Shown: in pieces, positions 6,614 to 16,176 of the stretch
Position numbering within the stretch: position 1 is the first letter of the stretch
Layout of the letters: each line of letters starts with the position of its first letter
Origin: Mogibacterium sp.
GTDB lineage: Bacteria; Bacillota; Clostridia; Peptostreptococcales; Anaerovoracaceae
Direction of reading: 5' to 3'
NCBI GenBank assembly: GCA_017433975.1
Contig: JAFRGD010000016.1
Span: forward strand, 1-64,000
Length of the DNA: 64,000 nucleotides
The notes under the pieces: model-generated
The model's database searches: none
Seen by the model: only the letters and a program-made list of their open reading frames with translations
Told to the model about the DNA's origin: nothing
Position numbers and translations under genes: made by a program

Positions 6614-8617
6614 ATGCGGTACGTTGATGTGGTCCTTGACCTCAAAAGTGAATACACGGACACCCTTTTTACTTACGCAGCGCCGGACGAGATTCGAGTC
6701 GGTGATAAGGTGACGGTACCGTTCGGGACCCGCCGGCGGCCGGTCGACGGATACGTCGCGGCGGTGGATACGGTTCCCGCGGTCGATGTTTCGCGCGTAC
6801 GCGAAGTGCTTACCGTCGATACGAAGCGGTCGCTGACCGCCGAGATGATGGAGACCGCCGCGTGGATGGTGCACCGGTATGGTGTGAAGCGGATCGACGC
6901 AGTCCGGCTCTTTACCGTTGCGGGAAAACGCGAGCGGGGAGAGCGGACGTTTACCGCAGCGGACCAGACCGCTCCGGCGTATGAACTGTCCGCAGAGCAA
7001 CAGGAGGCCGCCCGGCGCATTATAGGTGCAGTCCACAGCCATAGGAGCCACGCCTTTCTCATCAAAGGCGTGACCAACAGCGGCAAGACCGAGGTCTATC
7101 TGCAGGCGGTACGGGAGGCCCTCGCCATGGGGCGGACGGCCATAGTCCTCGTCCCGGAAATCGCTCTCGCAGCGCAGACGGAGCGGCGGTTCAAGGAACG
7201 GTTCGGCGAGGACGCGGTCGCGGTGCTCCACAGCAAACTCACGACGTCGGCCAAACTGGAGGAGTGGCGCAAACTGCGCGACGGGACAGCCCGGATCGCG
7301 GTCGGCGCCCGGACAGCCGTCTTCGCACCGCTTGACAACATCGGCGTCATCGTCATCGACGAGGAGCACGAGACGACGTACAAATCGGACCACAATCCGA
7401 AATTCGAGACCGTTGACGTGGCTTACAAACGCGCGCAGGCGCACGACGCCGTGCTCGTCCTCGGAAGCGCCACCCCGAGCATCGTCTCTTACGAGCGGGC
7501 GTGCACCGGAATTTACGAACTGATTGAAATGAACGAGCGCGTCGGCCCGAGCCGGATGCCGCGGGTCGAGATCGTCGACATGGGAAACGAGGTCCGGAGC
7601 GGCAACACCACGCTGATCAGCGGACCGCTTCGGGACGCCGTCGCCGAGACGCTTTCCAGAGGGGAACAGGTCATATTATTCCTCAACCGTCGCGGCTTCT
7701 CGACGCAGGTCGTCTGTCCGGACTGCGGGGAGCGGATCCTCTGCGAGGACTGCGGCATCGCGCTCACGTATCACAAATCGGAAAACGCGATGGTCTGCCA
7801 TTACTGCGGGAGACACCGTCCGGTTCCGGCCAAGTGCCCGGCCTGCGGCTTCGCACCGCTCAAATTCGTCGGCGCCGGTACAGAAAAGATCGAAGAGACG
7901 ATTGCCGGACTGTTTCCGGACGCGACGGTAGCACGGTTCGACCTCGACACCGCCAAAAGCCAGCGGGAAATCGACCGGGTCATCTCGTCTTTCACATCGG
8001 GACGGACCGACATCCTCGTCGGGACGCAGATCCTCGCCAAGGGACTGGACTTCCGCAATGTCGGCCTCGTCGGCGTCATCATGGCGGACATTACGCTCAA
8101 CCTGCCGGACTACCGCGCTTCCGAGCGGGCCTTCCAGCTGATCACGCAGGTTTCCGGCAGAGCCGGCCGGACGAGCGGGGACAGCCGCGTCCTGATCCAG
8201 ACCTATGTGCCGGACGACGCGGTGATCCGCGCGGCAGCGGAGGGAGACTACGAAGGGTTTTTCAGTGACGAGTCTCTCCACCGGAAAATCATGAATTATC
8301 CTCCGTACAGTGACATTATCGCGGTATCTTTTATCGACAAGAAAGGCTCGGACAACGATCCTTCCGTCGTCATGAAATACGCGAAGGACTTCCGCAGACG
8401 GCTTCTCGCCATGCGCGAGGCGCCGCGGGATGCCGTGCTCTTTGAACCGCGCGAGGACGTCATCAAGTCCGGCAGGGACCGGAACCGCGTGACGTTTCTG
8501 ATCAAGGCCCCAAAGGGGTCGCGCGCGGGATACGTCAAGGCGTACGCGGATTACAGAGACAGTATGATGTCGGTCAAAGCACCGTGTCATATCGAAATAG
8601 ACATCAACCCATATTAA
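6614..8617 (+). CDS. priA: Primosomal protein N' (replication restart helicase PriA)
   Basis: PriA recognises stalled forks and reloads the replisome. The 667-residue protein has a shortened N-terminal DNA-binding part and Walker A TNSGKT near residue 155. It has the DEEH box near 248 and a zinc region with paired cysteines (CPDC, CEDC, CHYC, CPAC) around 370-412, then a C-terminal helicase lobe. Most PriA proteins are 730-800 residues, so it is at the short end. AAAAGGGG precedes the ATG. It heads the priA-def-fmt series conserved in Firmicutes. Confidence 0.96.
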   Translation: MRYVDVVLDLKSEYTDTLFTYAAPDEIRVGDKVTVPFGTRRRPVDGYVAAVDTVPAVDVSRVREVLTVDTKRSLTAEMMETAAWMVHRYGVKRIDAVRLFTVAGKRERGERTFTAADQTAPAYELSAEQQEAARRIIGAVHSHRSHAFLIKGVTNSGKTEVYLQAVREALAMGRTAIVLVPEIALAAQTERRFKERFGEDAVAVLHSKLTTSAKLEEWRKLRDGTARIAVGARTAVFAPLDNIGVIVIDEEHETTYKSDHNPKFETVDVAYKRAQAHDAVLVLGSATPSIVSYERACTGIYELIEMNERVGPSRMPRVEIVDMGNEVRSGNTTLISGPLRDAVAETLSRGEQVILFLNRRGFSTQVVCPDCGERILCEDCGIALTYHKSENAMVCHYCGRHRPVPAKCPACGFAPLKFVGAGTEKIEETIAGLFPDATVARFDLDTAKSQREIDRVISSFTSGRTDILVGTQILAKGLDFRNVGLVGVIMADITLNLPDYRASERAFQLITQVSGRAGRTSGDSRVLIQTYVPDDAVIRAAAEGDYEGFFSDESLHRKIMNYPPYSDIIAVSFIDKKGSDNDPSVVMKYAKDFRRRLLAMREAPRDAVLFEPREDVIKSGRDRNRVTFLIKAPKGSRAGYVKAYADYRDSMMSVKAPCHIEIDINPY

Positions 8618-8628
8618 CAGGAGCAGCC

Positions 8629-9171
8629 ATGGCTATCAGAAAAGTATTTGTCAAAGGGGAAGAGATCCTCACCAAGCATTGCAAACCGGTCCGTGAGATC
8701 ACGCCGCGCGTGCGCGAACTCTGCAACGACATGATCGACACGATGCGGGACCAGGACGGCGTCGGCCTTGCCGCGCCGCAGGTCGGCGTCATGAAACGGA
8801 TCTTCGTCGCGATTCCGGACCGCGAGGACGAGGATAACGTATACGTCATGATCAATCCGGAGATCCTCGAGAAGTCCGGCGAGCAGGAGTGCGTCGAGGG
8901 CTGCCTCAGCGTGCCGGGGTATGTCGGCCACGTCAAGCGCCCGATGACGGTGCGCGTCAAGGCGCTGGACATCGACGGAAACGAGCAGGAGTACGAGTTC
9001 TCGGGCTTCGGCGCGAATGTCATCTGCCACGAGTACGACCACCTCGAGGGCATCCTCTACACGGACATCGCGCGCGATGTCATGACCAATGAGGAGTACG
9101 ACAAACTCCTGAAAGAAAAGGAAGAAGACCTCAAGCGCAAGATGAGCGTCAAAGGAGGGATGAGCGTTTGA
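8629..9171 (+). CDS. def: Peptide deformylase
   Basis: The enzyme removes the formyl group from nascent proteins. The 180-residue protein carries all three family motifs: GVGLAAPQVG, EGCLSVPG and HEYDH, giving the Cys and two His metal ligands and the catalytic Glu-like position. The ATG at 8629 follows AGGAG; an in-frame upstream codon at 8584 lies inside priA and is rejected. It is coupled to fmt by an overlap, and the pair acts on opposite ends of formyl-Met metabolism. Confidence 0.97.
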   Translation: MAIRKVFVKGEEILTKHCKPVREITPRVRELCNDMIDTMRDQDGVGLAAPQVGVMKRIFVAIPDREDEDNVYVMINPEILEKSGEQECVEGCLSVPGYVGHVKRPMTVRVKALDIDGNEQEYEFSGFGANVICHEYDHLEGILYTDIARDVMTNEEYDKLLKEKEEDLKRKMSVKGGMSV

Positions 9172-10103
9172 ACATCGTTTTCATGGGAACCCCGGCCTTT
9201 GCGGTCCCGTCACTTGCAAAACTATATGAGGCGGGCCACGACATTTCGCTCGTAGTGACGCAGCCGGACCGCCCGGGCAACCGCGGCAAGGTTATCATGT
9301 CGCCGGTCAAATCGTTCGCGGTAGAACATGGACTCGCCGTGAGCCAGCCGGAGCGCCTCCGCCGCGATCATGCGGCCGTCGAACAGATCCGGGCATGCAG
9401 CCCGGACATGATCGTCGTCGCGGCGTTCGGACAGATCCTCCCGAAGGACGTCCTGGACATCCCGCGGTATGGCTGCATCAACGTGCACGGGTCGCTCCTG
9501 CCGAAATACCGGGGCGCCTCGCCGATGCACTGCGCGATCCTGAACGGGGAGACGGTGACGGGCGTCACCATCATGCGGATGGAAGAAGGCCTCGATACCG
9601 GGGACATGATCTCCTCCGCAGAGCTTGACATCACCGGGAAAGACCTGCTCCAGGTTTCTTCCGAGCTCTCCGACCTCGGCGCCGATCTTCTGATTCAGAC
9701 GATCCGTGAGATCGAGCAGGGAACCGCGGTTTATACAAAACAAGACGATGCGCTGTCAACGTATGCGCCGATGATCCACAAGGCGGACGGGCTGACGGAC
9801 TTCAGCGAACCGGCCGAGGTGCTCGAGCGCAAAGCGCGTGCCTTTATCGAATGGCCGACGCTTCACAGCTATCTCGGCGGCCAGATCGTCAAGTTTTACA
9901 AGGTTTCCGCAACGGAATATGGCAGTTCGGACGCGGAACCGGGCACGATTCTTGAAATAAACAATAACAATTTTATCGTCAAGTGCGGAAAAGGAGCGCT
10001 TGTTATACAAGAGGTCCAGATGCAGGGCAAGCGCCGCATGTCCGCGGGGGATTTTCTGCGCGGGAGCCACCTGCGCATCGGCGACCGTTTCGATTCTTTG
10101 TAA
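9168..10103 (+). CDS. fmt: Methionyl-tRNA formyltransferase
   Basis: Fmt formylates initiator Met-tRNA. The 311-residue protein begins MNIVFMGTPAFAVPSL and has the catalytic segment INVHGSLLPKYRGASP with the conserved Asn-His, and a C-terminal tRNA-binding domain. It starts with TTG at 9168, overlapping the TGA of def (TTGA), with GGAGGG at about 9152-9157. Confidence 0.97.
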   Translation: MNIVFMGTPAFAVPSLAKLYEAGHDISLVVTQPDRPGNRGKVIMSPVKSFAVEHGLAVSQPERLRRDHAAVEQIRACSPDMIVVAAFGQILPKDVLDIPRYGCINVHGSLLPKYRGASPMHCAILNGETVTGVTIMRMEEGLDTGDMISSAELDITGKDLLQVSSELSDLGADLLIQTIREIEQGTAVYTKQDDALSTYAPMIHKADGLTDFSEPAEVLERKARAFIEWPTLHSYLGGQIVKFYKVSATEYGSSDAEPGTILEINNNNFIVKCGKGALVIQEVQMQGKRRMSAGDFLRGSHLRIGDRFDSL

Positions 10104-10115
10104 AGGAGGGGGATT

Positions 10116-10829
10116 ATGTACTACGGATATGGGATGGGTTATTACGCCTCCATGATTTTCCTGATTCCGGCGATCATTTTCACGATGATCGTTCAGGCGC
10201 GGATCAAGTCCGCGTACAATTCGTATTCCCAGGTTGAGAACAGCCACCGCATCACGGGGGCGGATGCCGCGCGGACAATTCTCTACGCGAACGGCCTCGG
10301 CGGCGTTCCGGTCCGGACGATTGCTTCCAACGCGCAGGCGCTGACCAACTTTTTTGACCCAAAGAGCAACACGGTGAACCTGTCGCCGCAGGTCGCGCAG
10401 GACGACTCCGTCGCGTCGATGTGCATCGCCTGCCACGAAGTCGGACACGCGCTGCAGTACGCGCAGGGATATGCGCCGATCCGCTTCCGGAACGCGATTC
10501 TTCCTGCGGTCAACCTGACGTCGACCTTATCGTGGCCGCTCATCATGATCGGACTGATCATGTCGTCGAGCTCCCGGTACGGTTCGCTGCTTTTCGATAT
10601 CGGCGTGATCTGCTTCCTGTTCGTCATCGTATTCCACGCGATCACACTGCCGGTGGAGATGAACGCGAGCAAGCGCGCGCTGGAGCAGATGCAGGCCTGC
10701 GGTATCGTGGACGAAGATGATCTCGCAGGCAGCAAGCGCGTTTTGAACGCAGCTGCGATGACCTATGTGGCCGCGCTCGCGACTGCAGTCGCATCGCTCC
10801 TCCGCATCCTGGCGATGCGCAGGCGGTAA
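10116..10829 (+). CDS. Membrane zinc metallopeptidase, YugP family
   Basis: The 237-residue protein has an N-terminal membrane segment (about 10-27), the zinc-binding HEVGH motif near residue 108, two central hydrophobic segments (about 135-180) and a C-terminal hydrophobic segment. This matches YugP/DUF1864-like neutral zinc metallopeptidases of Firmicutes. The physiological substrate is unknown. AAAGGAGGG lies just before the ATG, 12 bases after fmt, so it is in the same operon. Confidence 0.88.
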   Translation: MYYGYGMGYYASMIFLIPAIIFTMIVQARIKSAYNSYSQVENSHRITGADAARTILYANGLGGVPVRTIASNAQALTNFFDPKSNTVNLSPQVAQDDSVASMCIACHEVGHALQYAQGYAPIRFRNAILPAVNLTSTLSWPLIMIGLIMSSSSRYGSLLFDIGVICFLFVIVFHAITLPVEMNASKRALEQMQACGIVDEDDLAGSKRVLNAAAMTYVAALATAVASLLRILAMRRR

Positions 10830-10844
10830 CGCACAGGAGAAGCG

Positions 10845-12131
10845 ATGAACCCGGACTGGCTCACTGCGTTTGATGCACTGTATAAAGTCTATTTCGACGG
10901 CGCGTTTTCCAACCTGGCGGTCAACGACGCGGTCCGCGCCCGGAGCGGGTGCGACGCCCCGTTCGTCCGGACCTTTGTCAAGGGGACTATCGCGCGAACC
11001 GTCACGCTCGATTATTACATCGGCCGGCTCGTTAAGCGCGGCGTCCGCGGTGTCAAGCGGCGTCCGCTGACCGTCCTCCGCATGGGACTGTACGCGATCG
11101 AGTATCTCGATTCGGTTCCGGACTACGCGGCGGTCGACCTCGCGGTCACGCTCGCCGGAACGGTCTGCAAGGGCGAAAAAGGCTTTGTCAATGCGGTCCT
11201 GCGGAGCTTTCTGCGGGAGAAAGATCGAATCACGGATCTGTCGGACATCTCCGATGAGACCCGGCGGCTTTCCATTCAGTATGGGTTTCCGGAGCCGCTC
11301 GTCGCGATGTTGGCGGAGCAGTATGGCCCGGACGACGCTGCAAAACTGATGGACGGTCTGAATCGTCCGCCGGCGCTCTGCATCCGCGTCAACACGCTGA
11401 AATGCAGCCGCGATGAACTAATTCGTTTGCTGCAGGATGCCGGGTTTTCCGCAGTGCCGGACCCGGATACCGCGCGGGGAGTATATATCGCGGGCGGCGA
11501 GGTCGTCGGCTCGCAGCTTTACAAAGACGGATACTTCACCGTCCAGAGCTCGTCCTCGATCCGCTCAATCGAGGCTCTCAGTCCGACGCCTGGTGCGGCG
11601 GTTCTCGACATGTGCGCGGCGCCGGGCGGGAAGACCGCGATGATGGCGGAGATGATGGGGGACACCGGAAGCGTAACCGCCTGTGATATCCATGAACATC
11701 GCCTCGGGCTGATCCGCGCTACGGCGGACCGCCTTGGCCTCACGGCCATCGAACCGGTTCTGCGCGACGGAACGGCCTATGAGGACGCGCTCCGCGGCGC
11801 GTTTGACTTCGTGCTCTGCGACGTCCCGTGCAGCGGCCTCGGCGTCATCAGCACCAAGCCGGAGTTCCGGCTGACCTTCGATTCGGCGTCGTCAGACGAA
11901 TTGTCTGACCTGCAGTTCCGGATCCTGTCCAACGGGTACGCTTACACGAAGCCCGGCGGACGCATTATGTATAGTACTTGCACGATCAACAAAGCGGAGA
12001 ATGAACGCGTGACCGAACGGTTTCTTCTCAGCGAACCGGGAGCGCATGTGGTTGAAAAAGAATTGTGTTTCCCTTATAATAACAAAGTGGGTTTTTACTT
12101 TTGTCTGATACAAAAGCCGGATGAGCAATAG
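10845..12131 (+). CDS. rsmB: 16S rRNA (cytosine967-C5)-methyltransferase RsmB
   Basis: The 428-residue protein has an N-terminal NusB-like RNA-binding domain and a C-terminal SAM-dependent methyltransferase. Seen motifs are the SAM loop MCAAPGGKT, DVPCSG near residue 326 and STCT near 378, the paired cysteines of m5C enzymes. CAGGAGAAG precedes the ATG. In many relatives rlmN separates rsmB and prpC; here prpC follows after 18 bases. Confidence 0.95.
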   Translation: MNPDWLTAFDALYKVYFDGAFSNLAVNDAVRARSGCDAPFVRTFVKGTIARTVTLDYYIGRLVKRGVRGVKRRPLTVLRMGLYAIEYLDSVPDYAAVDLAVTLAGTVCKGEKGFVNAVLRSFLREKDRITDLSDISDETRRLSIQYGFPEPLVAMLAEQYGPDDAAKLMDGLNRPPALCIRVNTLKCSRDELIRLLQDAGFSAVPDPDTARGVYIAGGEVVGSQLYKDGYFTVQSSSSIRSIEALSPTPGAAVLDMCAAPGGKTAMMAEMMGDTGSVTACDIHEHRLGLIRATADRLGLTAIEPVLRDGTAYEDALRGAFDFVLCDVPCSGLGVISTKPEFRLTFDSASSDELSDLQFRILSNGYAYTKPGGRIMYSTCTINKAENERVTERFLLSEPGAHVVEKELCFPYNNKVGFYFCLIQKPDEQ

Positions 12132-12149
12132 ACAGATGGTGGCAGGAAT

Positions 12150-12881
12150 ATGAGAGTTGGATATTTAACGGACAAGGGAATGCGGCGTGACAGGAACGAG
12201 GACGCGGTCAAAGTGATGAAGGATCAGAATTTCTTCATGCTTGCGGACGGCGTCGGCGGGAACCGCGCCGGTGAGGTTGCCAGTCAGTCCGCGCTGGATA
12301 CGCTTGAGGATTACATTTTGAACAACCCGATCGACAAGGTCGAGGGGAGCGACCGGATCTTCCGGTATTTCGAAGACGCGGTCAATTACGTCAACGAATA
12401 CATTCTTCAGCTGTCCGGGACCCGGCCGGAATACCACGGCATGGCGACGACGCTGGTCTTCGCCTATATCCGCGACCACATCCTGTACGTCGGCAACGTC
12501 GGCGACAGCCGCGTTTACTTCATGCACGACGACGAGATTCATCAGATCACAGAGGACCACACTTACGTGAACGACCTCGTCAAGATGGGTGCCATCACCC
12601 GCGAGGAGGCCGAGCACCACTATAAGAAGAACGTGATTACACGGGCAATCGGGGCCAACGCATACAGCGCCCCGGATTGCTTTAACATATATGTTGAGCC
12701 AAAGGACAAGATTCTCCTCTGCAGCGACGGGCTGTACGATGAGCTGTCCGACCGCGAGATCCTGTACGAGATGGGAGAGATGTACGACATGGACGCCTGC
12801 GCGTCCAACCTGGTGCACATGGCCAATTACAGCGGCGGCAATGACAATATCTCGGTAATTTGCATTGACATGGAGGACTGA
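12150..12881 (+). CDS. prpC: PP2C-type serine/threonine phosphatase PrpC
   Basis: PrpC reverses phosphorylation by the neighbouring PASTA kinase. The 243-residue protein has the PP2C metal motifs in order: RDRNEDA near the start, ADGVGGNRAGE, VGDSR, CSDGLYDEL and NDNISV at the end. Its stop is one base before the kinase ATG, with the kinase ribosome site inside its coding end, so the two are translationally coupled. Confidence 0.95.
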   Translation: MRVGYLTDKGMRRDRNEDAVKVMKDQNFFMLADGVGGNRAGEVASQSALDTLEDYILNNPIDKVEGSDRIFRYFEDAVNYVNEYILQLSGTRPEYHGMATTLVFAYIRDHILYVGNVGDSRVYFMHDDEIHQITEDHTYVNDLVKMGAITREEAEHHYKKNVITRAIGANAYSAPDCFNIYVEPKDKILLCSDGLYDELSDREILYEMGEMYDMDACASNLVHMANYSGGNDNISVICIDMED

Positions 12882-12882
12882 T

Positions 12883-14631
12883 ATGAGCAACAGATTATTG
12901 GCCGGTCGATATGAGTTGCTTGAAAAAATCGGGGACGGCGGCATGGCTGTCGTCTACAAAGCCAAAGACAAGCTGCTCAACCGTTACGTCGCAATCAAGA
13001 TCCTGCGCCCGGAGTTCACCAAGGACGCGACGTTTGTCGAGAATTTCAAGCGGGAGTCCCAGGCTGCGGCCGGGCTCGCGCACCCGAATATCGTCGCGGT
13101 ATATGACGTCGGCCGCGAGGGCAACATCAACTACATCGTCATGGAACTGGTCAACGGCCGCACGCTCAACGAGATCATCGACGAGCAGGCGCCGATGGAT
13201 TACCGTACCGTAATCAAGATTTCCAAGGAAGTCGCCTCGGCGCTCAAGGTCGCGCACAAGAACAAGATCATCCACCGCGACGTCAAGCCGCACAACATCA
13301 TGATCACGACGGACGGCAATGTCAAACTGGCGGACTTCGGTATCGCCAAGGCCGTCAACGACGCGACGCTTTCAACCGGCAGCAAGGTCATCGGTTCCGT
13401 GCACTATTTCTCGCCGGAGCAGGCGCGCGGCAACTACGTCGACGAGCGGTCTGACATTTACTCGCTCGGTATCGTCATGTACGAGATGCTGACCGGCAGA
13501 GTCCCGTTCGACGGCGACAATCCTGTCAGCATCGCGCTCAAGCATATCAACGAGGAGATCATCCCGCCGAGCGAACTCGTCAGCGGAATTCCGCCGCAGC
13601 TCGAGCGGTGCGTCCTCAAGGCGACGAGCAAATTCCAGACAAACCGTTATAATAGCGCGGACGAACTGATTGAGGAGCTCGACAACATCGAGTTCGTGAC
13701 GCGGGTCGTCGGTAATTCGTACTTCAACAAGGCTTCCGAGCAGGTCGAAAAACAAAAGAAACTCGACGAGGAACGCCTGAGGGACCCGGTCGACGATGAC
13801 GACGACGATTCGTCCGGCGGCGGGTCGCGCAGACGCGGCTGGCTGATCGCCCTTATCGTGTTGTTACTACTTGCCGTGGGCGGCGCCGGTTATTATTGGT
13901 TCACGCACCGGCCGGTCGAGAGCGACGAGGTTGAGGTTCCGGACCTCACCGACCTTACGATGGAGCAGGCCAGGGCGCGGGCGAACGAGTACGAGCTCAC
14001 CATCAAAGAAGGCGAGAACGTTTACTCTACGGAAATCGCCGAGAACCGCATCGCGGATCAGGACCCGCACAAAGGAACGACTGTCAAAAAAGGTACGACT
14101 GTCACGGTATATCTCAGCAAGGGGTCCAAAGAAGGAACGATTCCGAACCTGATCGGAATGAACGAGCAGAGCGACAATATCAAGTCGTATGTTGAGAGTT
14201 ACGGGTATAAACTCGGCAAGATTCGCGAGGAGACGTCGACCGAGCGGGCCGGTCAGATCATCAATCAGGACCCGGCGCCGGGAACGCCGATGGAAAAAGG
14301 TGCGGATATCAATATCTGGGTCAGCAACGGCAAGGGCGTCGAGGAGGGCAAGGTCCCTCCGGTCACGGGCCTGACCTATGAGGAAGCCAAGCGGGACATC
14401 GAGGACGCCGGCTTCAAGGTCGGCAAGGTCGAGTACTACGAGAGCAACGTATACGGCAGCGGGTACGTCATGTACCAGCAGTATGACGCGGGCTTTGACC
14501 TCAAGCTGGGCAGCTCCATCGACCTCGAGATCAGCAAAGGCGCGCCGCAGGTCAACGACGATCCGGGCGGTGCGAGCGCCGGTGACGACGAAGACTCCGG
14601 CGACGATACTTCTGAGGACGACGAGGGCTAA
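12883..14631 (+). CDS. prkC: Serine/threonine protein kinase PrkC with PASTA domains
   Basis: The 582-residue protein has an N-terminal Hanks kinase: IGDGGMAVVYKA, HRDVKPHNIM, DFGIAKA and SPEQARG. One membrane helix follows (about 319-339), then three PASTA repeats (about 349-418, 420-485 and 489-559). The tail is short and Asp/Glu-rich. PASTA domains bind muropeptides or lipid II, so it likely senses wall state and signals inward. GGAGG at 12872-12876 selects ATG 12883. The kinase-phosphatase pair next to rsgA and rpe is a Firmicute hallmark; RsgA is a known kinase substrate in relatives. Confidence 0.95.
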   Translation: MSNRLLAGRYELLEKIGDGGMAVVYKAKDKLLNRYVAIKILRPEFTKDATFVENFKRESQAAAGLAHPNIVAVYDVGREGNINYIVMELVNGRTLNEIIDEQAPMDYRTVIKISKEVASALKVAHKNKIIHRDVKPHNIMITTDGNVKLADFGIAKAVNDATLSTGSKVIGSVHYFSPEQARGNYVDERSDIYSLGIVMYEMLTGRVPFDGDNPVSIALKHINEEIIPPSELVSGIPPQLERCVLKATSKFQTNRYNSADELIEELDNIEFVTRVVGNSYFNKASEQVEKQKKLDEERLRDPVDDDDDDSSGGGSRRRGWLIALIVLLLLAVGGAGYYWFTHRPVESDEVEVPDLTDLTMEQARARANEYELTIKEGENVYSTEIAENRIADQDPHKGTTVKKGTTVTVYLSKGSKEGTIPNLIGMNEQSDNIKSYVESYGYKLGKIREETSTERAGQIINQDPAPGTPMEKGADINIWVSNGKGVEEGKVPPVTGLTYEEAKRDIEDAGFKVGKVEYYESNVYGSGYVMYQQYDAGFDLKLGSSIDLEISKGAPQVNDDPGGASAGDDEDSGDDTSEDDEG

Positions 14632-14634
14632 ACC

Positions 14635-15498
14635 GTGCAGGGGAGAGTCATCAAGGGAATCGGAGGATTCTATTACATTTCGCACGACGGACAGGTGATC
14701 CAGGGAACCGCGCGCGGCATTTTGAAGCGCGGCAGTGACATCCTGTATGTCGGCGACATAGTGAACTATGAAATGATCGGTGATGACGAATTCGTCATCA
14801 CCGAAGTCATCGAACGGCGGAATTTTCTGGAGCGGCCGCCGGTATCCAACCTGGACAAGCTGATCGTCACGTTTGCCGCGGCGCATCCGGAGCCGAATTT
14901 CTACGTGATCGATAAACTGTGCGTTGGCGCCGAGGTGCGCGGCATCGACGTCGTCATCTGCATCACAAAGTCCGACCTCGTAGCCGATGACATCATCAAT
15001 CAGTACGCGAACCGATTTCGCGGCGCGTATCCGGTCGTTCCGGTCTGTGCTCTCACGGGAGCGGGCGTAGACGGATTGACGGACCAGATTCACGGTTCCA
15101 ACGCCGTGCTCGCCGGAGCGTCCGGCGTCGGCAAGTCGACGCTGCTCAACCGCCTCGTCGGGACAGACGCCGCGGAAGTCGGGAGCATCAGCGACAAACG
15201 CAAGCGGGGACGGCATACCACGCGCAGCGTCTGCATTTACGAACTGCCGGGAGGGACGAATATTTACGATACACCGGGGTTTTCCTCACTGGACGTACCT
15301 TTTCTCGAAAAGACCGAAATCGCCCGTTATTTCCCCGAATTTCGCCTTCTGAGGGGTAACTGCAGATACTCTGACTGCATTCACGTCAACGAACCGGACT
15401 GCGCGGTCAAGGACGCAGTCGCCCGCGGCGACATTGACCCGTCAAGATACGCATCGTATAAGATGATGTTGGAAGAGGTGGCAAAATGGCAAAAGTAG
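14635..15498 (+). CDS. rsgA: Ribosome small-subunit-dependent GTPase A
   Basis: RsgA is a circularly permuted GTPase that checks late 30S assembly. The 287-residue protein has an N-terminal OB fold, then the motifs in permuted order: TKSD (about 112), GASGVGKST (about 162) and DTPG. It ends with a zinc knuckle CRYSDC-H-C. The start is GTG at 14635, three bases after prkC, with GAGGG upstream. Its 3' end overlaps rpe by 13 bases. Confidence 0.96.
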   Translation: MQGRVIKGIGGFYYISHDGQVIQGTARGILKRGSDILYVGDIVNYEMIGDDEFVITEVIERRNFLERPPVSNLDKLIVTFAAAHPEPNFYVIDKLCVGAEVRGIDVVICITKSDLVADDIINQYANRFRGAYPVVPVCALTGAGVDGLTDQIHGSNAVLAGASGVGKSTLLNRLVGTDAAEVGSISDKRKRGRHTTRSVCIYELPGGTNIYDTPGFSSLDVPFLEKTEIARYFPEFRLLRGNCRYSDCIHVNEPDCAVKDAVARGDIDPSRYASYKMMLEEVAKWQK

Positions 15499-16130
15499 CA
15501 CCGTCGATTCTGGCGGCGGACTTCGCGAATCTGGGAGCGGACATCGCGGACGTCTGCCGGGCCGGCGCAGATTATCTTCACATCGATGTCATGGACGGCG
15601 CGTTCGTTCCGAACATCAGCTTCGGCTCCGCCGTCATGAAGAGTCTGAACCGTTACGCGACGGTACCGTACGACGTGCACCTCATGGTCATGGAGCCGAT
15701 CCGCTACATCAAGGACTTCATCACGGACAACACTGACTTCATTACCGTCCACATCGAAGCCTGCGCGGACCCGGCCGGTACAATTGACGCGATCCACGCG
15801 CTCGGGATCAAAGCCGGCATTTCGCTCAATCCGGAGACCGACGTCAGCGCCCTGGAGCCGGTGCTTGACATGGTGGAACTCGTTCTCGTCATGTCCGTCC
15901 ATCCGGGCTTCGGCGGCCAGAAATTCATCCCGGTCGCGCTCGACAAGATCCGTTATCTGGCGGCATACCGGGAGGAGCACGGTCTGCCGTATGTCATCGA
16001 AGTGGACGGCGGCGTCGGTTCGGGGAACGCGGCGCTTGTCCGGGAGGCCGGCGTCGACCTGATCGTCGCAGGGTCGGCCGTATTCAAGGCGGCGGACCGC
16101 GTTGCAGAAATCGCAGCCATCCGCGGCTGA
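15486..16130 (+). CDS. rpe: Ribulose-phosphate 3-epimerase
   Basis: This pentose-phosphate enzyme interconverts ribulose-5-phosphate and xylulose-5-phosphate. The 214-residue TIM barrel shows APSILAADF, HIDVMDG, HLMV, SVHPGFGGQKF and EVDGGV, which hold the metal and catalytic residues. The ATG lies within the end of rsgA, with GAGGTGG before it. thiN, which often follows in Bacilli, is absent. Confidence 0.97.
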   Translation: MAKVAPSILAADFANLGADIADVCRAGADYLHIDVMDGAFVPNISFGSAVMKSLNRYATVPYDVHLMVMEPIRYIKDFITDNTDFITVHIEACADPAGTIDAIHALGIKAGISLNPETDVSALEPVLDMVELVLVMSVHPGFGGQKFIPVALDKIRYLAAYREEHGLPYVIEVDGGVGSGNAALVREAGVDLIVAGSAVFKAADRVAEIAAIRG

Positions 16131-16155
16131 GCTTCAAAAAAGAAAAAGTGTGTAA

Positions 16156-16176
16156 GCGATCCGTTCCGGGGATCGC
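16156..16176 (+). promoter_or_regulatory. Hairpin abutting the comEC start codon
   Basis: A perfect seven-pair stem GCGATCC (16156-16162) / GGATCGC (16170-16176) ends exactly one base before the ATG at 16177. The only purine-rich candidate ribosome site (CGGGGAT) is inside its loop and 3' arm, so folding would hide it. Translation control is an inference. Confidence 0.45.
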
